22,049 nucleotides of DNA, taken from contig SXYE01000082.1 of NCBI GenBank assembly GCA_005789325.1, forward strand, positions 1 through 22,049, given 5' to 3'. Origin of the DNA: Actinomycetota bacterium (GTDB lineage Bacteria; Actinomycetota; Actinomycetes; S36-B12; UBA5976). The notes beneath the pieces are model-generated. The model searched no databases and was not told the DNA's origin. It saw only the letters and a program-made list of their open reading frames with translations. The translations under genes and the position numbers were made by a program. Shown in pieces: positions 15,612 to 22,049 of the stretch (the stretch's first letter is position 1; every line of letters begins with the position of its first letter).

Positions 15612-17063
15612 TTAAACACTGATTGGTCTTGATGTTGGCTCAATTGGTGAAGGCAAATTTGTTTCACCAATCAGGTATTTATCAACTGCTGCTGCTGCAG
15701 ATCTTCCTTCAGCTATTGCCCAGACGATAAGTGATTGACCTCTTCCCGCATCACCGCACACAAATACGCCATCTGCGTTGGTGGCAAAATTTTCATCTCT
15801 GGCGATATTTCCTTTCAAATCTAACTCTAAATTCAGTTGTTCTATGAATGGTGCTTTCTCTGGTCCCACAAATCCAAGTGCTAAGAACACAAAATCTGCA
15901 GGAATTATCTTTTCTGTTCCTTTAACTGGTTCAAATTTAGAATTCTTGAACTCAACTTCAACTAATTCAACACCAGTGACTTGATTATTTTGACCAATGA
16001 ATTTTTGAGTGTTCACACTATAAATTCTTTCCCCACCTTCTTCATGAGCACTCGTTACTCGATAAGTCATTGGGTAAGTTGGCCAAGGTTGACTTTCTGG
16101 TCTTGTTTCAGGTGGTAGTGGCAAAATTTCTAATTGAGTAACACTTCTTGCTCCTTGGCGATGAGCTGTGCCTAAACAATCTGCACCAGTGTCTCCCCCT
16201 CCGATTATCACAACATCTTTTCCTTGCACATCAATTGGTGAAATTGCAATTTCGCCTAACGCAACTCTGTTAGCTGGTGGCAAATATTCCATCGCTTGAT
16301 AAATACCACTGAATTCTCTTCCCGGAACAGGCAAATCTCGCCACGCAGTAGCTCCAACTGCAATGACTAAAGCGTCATATCTTTTTCTTAGTTCGTTTGC
16401 TTCAATGTCAATACCAATTTCTACACCACTTCTAAATTTGATTCCCTCTGCCTCTAATTGCTCAAGTCTTCTATCAACATGGATTTTTTCCATCTTAAAT
16501 TCTGGAATTCCATAGCGAAGTAGTCCGCCTAATTTGTCAGCTCTTTCATAAATTGCCACAGTGTGGCCTGCTCTTGCTAACTGTTGAGCTGCTGCTAAAC
16601 CTGCTGGTCCTGAACCAATTACAGCAACAGTTTTACCACTTAATCTTGCTGGTGCTTGTGGCGTTACTAAACCTTGTGCAAAAGCTCTGTCTGCAATTTC
16701 AACTTCAATTTGTTTAATTGTCACGGCGTCTTGATTTATTGCAACAACACATGCCGTTTCACACGGTGCAGGACATAATCTGCCAGTGAATTCGGGGAAA
16801 TTATTGGTTGCATGCAATCTTTCTGATGCTTCACGCCAGTCGTCGTTGAAAACTAAGTCATTCCATTCCGGTATTAGATTTCCTAAAGGACAACCGTTAT
16901 GACAAAAAGGAATACCACAGTCCATACATCTACCGGCTTGAAGTTTTAACTTGTTGGTTTCAAAAGGTTCATAAACCTCACGCCAATCCATTAAACGCAA
17001 ATCAACTGGTCTTCTTTTTGGGGTTTCTCTTCTGTTATTTATAAAACCTTTTGGATCACCCAC
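15612..17063 (-). CDS. gltD: Glutamate synthase (NADPH) small subunit
   Basis: Takes electrons from NADPH through FAD and two [4Fe-4S] clusters to GltB. With the start chosen here the protein has 483 residues. N-terminal cluster ligands are Cys46, Cys49, Cys54, Cys58 and Cys97, Cys101, Cys105. The FAD site GSGPAG is at 150-155, the NADPH site GGGDTG at 288-293, and the C-terminal FVCGDAGRGQSLIVWA segment closes the FAD fold. I chose GTG at 17063 (GDPKGF...), because GGAGGT lies 5 nt upstream and this matches the family N-terminus; a start 39 bp earlier would add residues not seen in GltD. The start overlaps the gltB stop by 8 bp. Confidence 0.96.
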   Translation of the reverse strand: MGDPKGFINNRRETPKRRPVDLRLMDWREVYEPFETNKLKLQAGRCMDCGIPFCHNGCPLGNLIPEWNDLVFNDDWREASERLHATNNFPEFTGRLCPAPCETACVVAINQDAVTIKQIEVEIADRAFAQGLVTPQAPARLSGKTVAVIGSGPAGLAAAQQLARAGHTVAIYERADKLGGLLRYGIPEFKMEKIHVDRRLEQLEAEGIKFRSGVEIGIDIEANELRKRYDALVIAVGATAWRDLPVPGREFSGIYQAMEYLPPANRVALGEIAISPIDVQGKDVVIIGGGDTGADCLGTAHRQGARSVTQLEILPLPPETRPESQPWPTYPMTYRVTSAHEEGGERIYSVNTQKFIGQNNQVTGVELVEVEFKNSKFEPVKGTEKIIPADFVFLALGFVGPEKAPFIEQLNLELDLKGNIARDENFATNADGVFVCGDAGRGQSLIVWAIAEGRSAAAAVDKYLIGETNLPSPIEPTSRPISV

Positions 17064-20000
17064 GAGAGACCTCCATAACAGCTTGCATTGGATCTGTTCC
17101 ATCTAACTCTGCTTGGGCTTGGGCCAACAAAACTCGTTTATATTCTCTAGGCATAACTTTGGTAAAACCACTTAAGTCTTTGTTTTGAATCAATTGCTTT
17201 GCAATTGTTGAATCTGTTTCAGCCACATAATCTTTCAATATTTGAGTTAAAAACTCGTTATCGCTGGCATCTAATTCTTCTAGTTCCACCATTTCAGCAT
17301 TCACATTTTCCACATTTATGTTTAGAACATAGGCAATTCCACCACTCATTCCAGCAGCAAAATTTCTGCCAGTTTTACCTAGCACTACAACTTTTCCACC
17401 AGTCATGTATTCGCAACCGTGATCGCCTACTCCTTCGACCACTGCTGTGGCACCCGAGTTACGAACACAGAATCTTTCTCCAACTAGACCTCTAACAAAA
17501 ATGGTTCCAGAGGTTGCACCGTATGCAATAACGTTTCCTGCAATCACATTTGTTGCTGAATCAAATTTTGCTTGTCGATCTGGGCGAACAACTATTTTTC
17601 CACCCGATAAACCCTTGCCTAAATAGTCATTAGTGTCGCCTTCAAGTCTTAGTGTCATTCCTTTGGGAATAAAGGCACCAAAAGATTGACCTGCAGAACC
17701 ATTGAAAGTTAATTCAATTGTTCCTTCCGGCAAACCGCTTCCACCGTGTTTTCTTGTGACTTCACTACCTAACATGGTTCCTACAGTTCTATTAACATTT
17801 CTAACTTCTAATTGGGCTCTAACAAGTTCTCCTTTTTCTAAAGCAGGTTTACATATCTCAATTAACTTGTTATCAAGGGCTTTATCTAGACCATGATCTT
17901 GTTCAATAGTTTTAATCATTGAAGTTGAATCATCAATTTTTACCCTGTGCAAAATCGGTGAAAGATCTAATCCTGATGCTTTCCAATGACTAATTGCTTT
18001 TCTTGTGTCCAAAATTTCAGAGTGTCCAATAAGTTCATCTAAAGATTTGTAACCAAGATTTGCCAAATATTCCCGTACTTCTAGAGCAATAAACTTAAAG
18101 AAGTTCTCCACAAACTCAGGTTTACCGGTAAATTTCTCGCGCAACACTGGGTTTTGAGTCGCTACCCCAACCGGACAAGTGTCCAAATGGCAAACCCTCA
18201 TCATGATGCAGCCCATCACAACTAGCGGTGCAGTTGAAAAACCAAATTCTTCAGCTCCCAAAAGAGCCGCAACAATAACATCTCTACCAGTTTTAAGTTG
18301 TCCATCTGTTTGAACAACTATTCGATCCCGTAAACCATTTATCAACAATGTTTGTTGAGCTTCTGCTAAACCAATTTCCCAAGGACCACCTGCATGTTTT
18401 AAGGAAGTTAAAGGACTAGCTCCTGTTCCTCCATCATGTCCAGAAATTAGAACAACATCTGCGTGTGCTTTTGCAACTCCTGCTGCAACTGTTCCAACCC
18501 CTACCTCGGCAACAAGTTTGACATGAATTCTTGCTTTGTTATTGGCATTCTTCAAATCATGAATTAGTTGTGCTAAATCTTCAATTGAGTAAATGTCGTG
18601 ATGAGGTGGTGGAGATATCAATCCAACTCCTGGTGTTGAATATCGTGTTTTTGCAATCCAGGGATAAACCTTATGTCCGGGAAGTTGTCCACCTTCTCCA
18701 GGTTTTGCACCTTGCGCCATTTTGATTTGAATATCATCAGCATTAACTAAATATTCACTGGTCACACCAAATCTGCCACTGGCAACTTGTTTAATAGATG
18801 ATCTTTTTGAATCACCATTCACCATTTTTTCGTAGCGTTCTGGGTCTTCCCCACCTTCGCCTGTATTTGATTTAGCACCGATTCGATTCATGGCAATAGC
18901 TAAGGTTTCATGTGCTTCACCAGATATTGATCCATAAGACATAGCACCAGTGCTAAATCTTTTGAGGATATTTTCTATTGGTTCAACTTCGTCAATTGGA
19001 ATTGGTTGACGATCACTCTTGATGTCAAAGAGTCCTCTTAAGGTCATCAATCTCTTTGACTGTTCGTTTACTTTTTCTGTGTAGGTTCGAAATATGTCCA
19101 TTTGACCGGTGCGAGTTGAGTGTTGCAATTTAAAGACTGTTTCTGGATCAAATAAATGTGGCTCACCTTCTCTTCTCCACTGGTATTCCCCACCAATAGC
19201 AAGTTGGCGATGAGCTGGAGATATTCCGGTTGGTGGATAAGCAAGTTTGTGTCGTCTTGAAACTTCCTCAGCAATAACCTCTAAGCCAACTCCACCCAGT
19301 CTTGAAACTGTGCCAGTGAAATATTTATCAATTACTTCGTTAGAAATACCAATCGCTTCAAAAATTTGAGCACCACGATAGGAAGCAACTGTTGATACTC
19401 CCATCTTGCTCATTACTTTTAGGACACCTTTGCCAAGAGCTTTGACTAGATTTCTAACTGCTTTTTCTGGTGAAATGCCGGTAATTCTTTTTTGTCTAAC
19501 CATGTCTTCAACTGTTTCCATTGCTAAATATGGATTTACAGCCGCAGCACCATAACCAATTAGCAAGGCCACATGATGAACCTCTCGAACATCTCCTGCT
19601 TCAACAATGAGTCCTATTTGCATTCTTTTTTTATTTCTAATCAAATGATGATGAACAGCAGAAAGTAACAAAAGAGAAGGAATTGGTGCCTCGTCTGCAT
19701 CACTGTCTCGATCGCTTAGAACAATTAGATGCGTTCCGTTTTCGATTGCTTGATCAACTTCCACAAATATTTCTTCAATTCTTTTTTCTAAGCCAATAGC
19801 ACCTTCAGCAACCTTGTATATTCCTGAGAATTTTTGAGCAGCAAAACCTGGTTGGTCACCGTCTCGATTGATATGAAGAAGTTTTGCTAATTCATCATTG
19901 TCAATTACAGGAAATGGTAAAACTACTTGCCTGGTGTGAGCAGGAGTTGCAATTAGAAGATTTGACTCTTCCCCAACTGAAGAAGACAAAGATGTCACGA

Positions 20001-21576
20001 TTTCTTCTCGTATTGCATCCAAAGGTGGATTTGTAACTTGAGCAAATAGCTGGACAAAATAATCAAATATGAGTCGAGGCCTGCTACTCAATACTGCAAT
20101 TGGAGTATCAGTTCCCATTGAACCAAGTGGCTCTGCTGCACTTTTTGCCATTGGTGCTAAGAGTATTTTTAACTCTTCATCTGTGTAACCAAAAGTTTGT
20201 TGTCTTCTCAGAACAGATGAGTGTGTGTGAACAATGTGTTCCCTCTCAGGAAGTTCTTCCAAATGCAATAGTCCAGCATGAAGCCAATCTTGATACGGAA
20301 ACTCTTTGGCTAAGGAATCTTTTATCTCTTCGTCTTCAATAATTTTGCCGTTATCGGTATCAACTAGGAACATTTTTCCAGGTTGTAATCGACCTTTTCT
20401 AATTACTTTTGCTTGATCAATTGGTAAAACACCTGATTCGCTAGCTAAAACTACAAGTCCATCTTCTGTTACCCAAAATCTTCCAGGACGCAAACCATTT
20501 CTATCCAGCACTGCGCCAATCAAATGACCATCGGTAAAAGTTACACATGCAGGACCATCCCATGGCTCCATGAATGATGCGTGGAATTCATAAAACGCTC
20601 GACGAGCAGGATTCATACTTGGATTGTTTTCCCATGCTTCAGGAATCATCATCAAAATTGAATGAGGAAGACTTCTACCACCTAAATGAATCAATTCCAG
20701 TACTTCATCAAATGAAGCAGAGTCACTTGCTTCGTTTGAACAAATTGGAAACACTCGAGATAAATCTCCAGGTATCAAATCAGTTTTCAACAGATTTTCC
20801 CTGGCATGCATCCAGTTTCTATTTCCTTTAACCGTATTGATTTCGCCATTATGGGCAATTAGACGATAAGGATGGGCAAGAGGCCAAGATGGGAATGTGT
20901 TAGTACTAAATCTTGAATGAACTAGTGCAATTCTTGAAACAACTTTTGGTGAAGATAAATCTGGATAGAAGGGTTCAAGTTGTTCTGTTGTCAACATTCC
21001 TTTATAAACAATGCTTCGTGCAGAAAGAGAAGCAAAGTAAACATCAATTGAATTCTCAATAATCTTTCTAAAAGGATAAATTGCTCTATCAACCTGAATA
21101 TCTTTTAATTCTTTGTTTTCAGGTTGAATAAAAATCATTTCGAAACGAGGCATAACGCTTTTGGCAGTTTTACCTATTTCTTGTGAATTTGTTGGCACCT
21201 CTCGCCAACCTAAAATATTAATTTGCTCAGTCAACGCCACTTCAGCAATCTTGTTTTTTGCTGCTAAGTATCCGTCTTTATCTTGGGGCAGAAAGACTAT
21301 TCCTACGGCGTAATGTCCATTTTTTGGTAACTCAAAATCAACAACGTCTCTTAAGAATTCATCAGGTATTTGAATTAATATTCCAGCACCATCGCCAGAG
21401 TCTGGTTCACTTCCTGAAGCACCACGGTGTTCAAGATTTCTTAAAGCTTCAAGTCCAGATGCAACTATTTCATGAGTTGCTTTTTTATTTAAGGTTGCAA
21501 CTAAAGCCACACCACAAGCATCATGCTCAAAATTTGAGTCATATAGACCTTGATTGTTGCTAGTTAAAGTTTGCAA
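17056..21576 (-). CDS. gltB: Glutamate synthase (NADPH) large subunit
   Basis: Converts glutamine and 2-oxoglutarate into two glutamates. The 1506-residue protein starts with a 20-residue propeptide ending HDA, then Cys21 (CGVALVA), the class II amidotransferase nucleophile after cleavage. The amidotransferase domain is about 21-430, the central domain about 480-770, the FMN synthase domain about 800-1200 with the [3Fe-4S] ligands in CIMMRVCHLDTC (Cys near 1123, 1129 and 1134, spacing Cx5Cx4C), and the GXGXG beta-helix about 1250-1490. The start is TTG at 21576 (no in-frame ATG or GTG lies before the conserved Cys), with AGGGA 6 nt upstream. That AGGGA lies in a hairpin. It overlaps gltD by 8 bp. 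Confidence 0.96.
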   Translation of the reverse strand: MQTLTSNNQGLYDSNFEHDACGVALVATLNKKATHEIVASGLEALRNLEHRGASGSEPDSGDGAGILIQIPDEFLRDVVDFELPKNGHYAVGIVFLPQDKDGYLAAKNKIAEVALTEQINILGWREVPTNSQEIGKTAKSVMPRFEMIFIQPENKELKDIQVDRAIYPFRKIIENSIDVYFASLSARSIVYKGMLTTEQLEPFYPDLSSPKVVSRIALVHSRFSTNTFPSWPLAHPYRLIAHNGEINTVKGNRNWMHARENLLKTDLIPGDLSRVFPICSNEASDSASFDEVLELIHLGGRSLPHSILMMIPEAWENNPSMNPARRAFYEFHASFMEPWDGPACVTFTDGHLIGAVLDRNGLRPGRFWVTEDGLVVLASESGVLPIDQAKVIRKGRLQPGKMFLVDTDNGKIIEDEEIKDSLAKEFPYQDWLHAGLLHLEELPEREHIVHTHSSVLRRQQTFGYTDEELKILLAPMAKSAAEPLGSMGTDTPIAVLSSRPRLIFDYFVQLFAQVTNPPLDAIREEIVTSLSSSVGEESNLLIATPAHTRQVVLPFPVIDNDELAKLLHINRDGDQPGFAAQKFSGIYKVAEGAIGLEKRIEEIFVEVDQAIENGTHLIVLSDRDSDADEAPIPSLLLLSAVHHHLIRNKKRMQIGLIVEAGDVREVHHVALLIGYGAAAVNPYLAMETVEDMVRQKRITGISPEKAVRNLVKALGKGVLKVMSKMGVSTVASYRGAQIFEAIGISNEVIDKYFTGTVSRLGGVGLEVIAEEVSRRHKLAYPPTGISPAHRQLAIGGEYQWRREGEPHLFDPETVFKLQHSTRTGQMDIFRTYTEKVNEQSKRLMTLRGLFDIKSDRQPIPIDEVEPIENILKRFSTGAMSYGSISGEAHETLAIAMNRIGAKSNTGEGGEDPERYEKMVNGDSKRSSIKQVASGRFGVTSEYLVNADDIQIKMAQGAKPGEGGQLPGHKVYPWIAKTRYSTPGVGLISPPPHHDIYSIEDLAQLIHDLKNANNKARIHVKLVAEVGVGTVAAGVAKAHADVVLISGHDGGTGASPLTSLKHAGGPWEIGLAEAQQTLLINGLRDRIVVQTDGQLKTGRDVIVAALLGAEEFGFSTAPLVVMGCIMMRVCHLDTCPVGVATQNPVLREKFTGKPEFVENFFKFIALEVREYLANLGYKSLDELIGHSEILDTRKAISHWKASGLDLSPILHRVKIDDSTSMIKTIEQDHGLDKALDNKLIEICKPALEKGELVRAQLEVRNVNRTVGTMLGSEVTRKHGGSGLPEGTIELTFNGSAGQSFGAFIPKGMTLRLEGDTNDYLGKGLSGGKIVVRPDRQAKFDSATNVIAGNVIAYGATSGTIFVRGLVGERFCVRNSGATAVVEGVGDHGCEYMTGGKVVVLGKTGRNFAAGMSGGIAYVLNINVENVNAEMVELEELDASDNEFLTQILKDYVAETDSTIAKQLIQNKDLSGFTKVMPREYKRVLLAQAQAELDGTDPMQAVMEVSRG
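17069..17074 (-). promoter_or_regulatory. Shine-Dalgarno of gltD that decides its start
   Basis: GGAGGT lies 5 nt upstream of GTG at 17063, inside the end of gltB. It supports the 483-residue GltD over the longer reading from 17102, and allows gltD to be translated together with gltB through the GTGGGTGA overlap. Confidence 0.8.
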
Positions 21577-21581
21577 GGCTT

Positions 21582-21611
21582 GTCCCTAAAACGAATTTAT
21601 TTCGAAGGGAC
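21582..21611 (-). repeat. Inverted repeat / hairpin over the gltB ribosome binding site
   Basis: The transcript has perfect arms GUCCCU (21611-21606) and AGGGAC (21587-21582), with inner pairing CGAA/UUCG around an AUAAA loop; a U faces a UUUU bulge between the two helices. The 3' arm contains AGGGA, the only Shine-Dalgarno-like sequence for the TTG start at 21576. The hairpin could therefore lower gltB translation unless opened. I cannot match it to a known riboswitch class, and no U-tract follows, so it is not a terminator. Confidence 0.55.
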
Positions 21612-21644
21612 GACTTTGGCCCAAGTACTAACAGTAAGGCTTTA

Positions 21645-21650
21645 ATTCTA
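21645..21650 (-). promoter_or_regulatory. Possible -10 element upstream of gltBD
   Basis: TAGAAT lies in the 86-bp gap between the metal transporter gene and gltB, the same hexamer as the candidate pyk element. No good -35 is found at 16-18 bp, so this is weak. A transcript from here would carry the hairpin at 21611-21582 in a leader of about 60 nt. Confidence 0.2.
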
Positions 21651-21662
21651 ACCTATGAACAA

Positions 21663-22049
21663 CTAGAGCGCTGCTCCAATTGTGGAACCAAGAAACCAGG
21701 TAACAGCAGCTGCCCCACTACCCAGTAGCAATTGTCGGATCCCTGAGTACCACCATGGTCGTGTTGTGACTAAGGACACCAGCGCCCCGGCCAGAAATAA
21801 TCCAAATAAGGAAATAACCATTGAATAAACAATGTCGGTTAGACCAAACATGTATGGCACTAATGGAACCAGTGCACCTCCACCAAATGCGATGAATGAT
21901 GAAATCGCTGCCACGTTTGCTGACGGTAAATCATCTGAAGTGACTCCGAATTCAACCGAGGTGTGTGCATCTAGAAAAGCTTGCTCATTTTTGCTCAGTT
22001 CTTTTGAAAACTGCAAAGCCACAGTTTCTGTGACGCCACGTTTCATCCA
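21663..22049 (-). CDS. VIT/CCC1-family iron or manganese transporter, C-terminal part, cut by window edge
   Basis: The last 128 codons or so of a membrane protein of the VIT1/CCC1 family, which moves Fe2+ or Mn2+. The visible part has a soluble stretch with FGVTSDDLPS (about 33-42 counted from the Met at 22046), matching the end of the cytosolic metal-binding region, then three hydrophobic segments at about 43-68, 70-94 and 102-125. The frame is open through 22049, so the Met at 22046 is internal and the true start lies outside. In Streptomyces and relatives a VIT gene lies just before gltB, so the linkage is old. Metal specificity cannot be told from this part. Confidence 0.85.
   Translation of the reverse strand, partial: WMKRGVTETVALQFSKELSKNEQAFLDAHTSVEFGVTSDDLPSANVAAISSFIAFGGGALVPLVPYMFGLTDIVYSMVISLFGLFLAGALVSLVTTRPWWYSGIRQLLLGSGAAAVTWFLGSTIGAAL

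Noticed and set aside
17064..17102. Upstream start of gltD at 17102
   Set aside because: The 13 added residues are not GltD-like and lie inside gltB; GGAGGT is placed for GTG at 17063.
21582..21611. Inverted repeat as a terminator of the metal transporter gene
   Set aside because: No U-tract follows the stem on the minus strand, and it directly abuts the gltB start.

Overview
The window is about 22 kb of densely packed housekeeping sequence. Every gene lies on the minus strand, so transcription runs from high to low coordinates. The gene order pyrR-pyrB-pyrC-carA-carB-...-pyrF-mihF-gmk-rpoZ-coaBC-metK-priA is an actinobacterial signature, and mihF (mycobacterial-type integration host factor) is found essentially only in that phylum. 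Base composition is low for the phylum (about 40% G+C in the lines I counted), intergenic gaps are mostly 0-50 bp, and several stop/start codons overlap. My inference is a streamlined aquatic actinobacterium, such as the freshwater acI/Nanopelagicales type. I cannot name a species.

Layout in transcription order. (1) 22049-21663: the C-terminal end of a VIT/CCC1-family metal transporter, cut by the window edge. (2) 21576-15612: gltB and gltD, the two subunits of NADPH-dependent glutamate synthase, overlapping by 8 bp. (3) 15584-14157: pyk, pyruvate kinase, possibly with its own leaderless promoter. (4) 14182-14077: the pyr operon control region, with a candidate promoter across the end of pyk and a PyrR-binding RNA hairpin next to the pyrR Shine-Dalgarno. 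(5) 14076-4364: pyrR, pyrB, pyrC, carA, carB, pyrK, pyrD, pyrF, which cover UMP synthesis from glutamine/bicarbonate except the final phosphoribosyltransferase (pyrE), which is not here. (6) 4316-402: mihF, gmk, rpoZ, coaBC, metK, covering nucleoid structure, GMP kinase, RNA polymerase omega, coenzyme A and S-adenosylmethionine synthesis. (7) 373-1: the N-terminal third-or-less of priA, running off the window.

The genes fit together: GltBD handles glutamine/glutamate, glutamine feeds CarAB, carbamoyl phosphate feeds PyrB, and PyrR senses the uridine nucleotides. Gmk supplies the purine side.

The most unusual item is carB. Its true start overlaps carA, but codon 32, a conserved glutamine in CarB, is TAA. 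The remaining 1067 codons are open, so this is a single C-to-T change, either a real nonsense allele or a base-call error. Other points worth attention are the acidic C-terminal tail on RpoZ, a type I (short) PyrF instead of the long form usual in actinobacteria, a hairpin that could mask the gltB ribosome binding site, and the well-formed PyrR operator.

I found no stretch over 300 bp without a gene, and no RNA genes, mobile elements, CRISPR arrays or defence-type cassettes. Apart from the points above this is an ordinary core region, and I do not see an undescribed multi-gene system in it.
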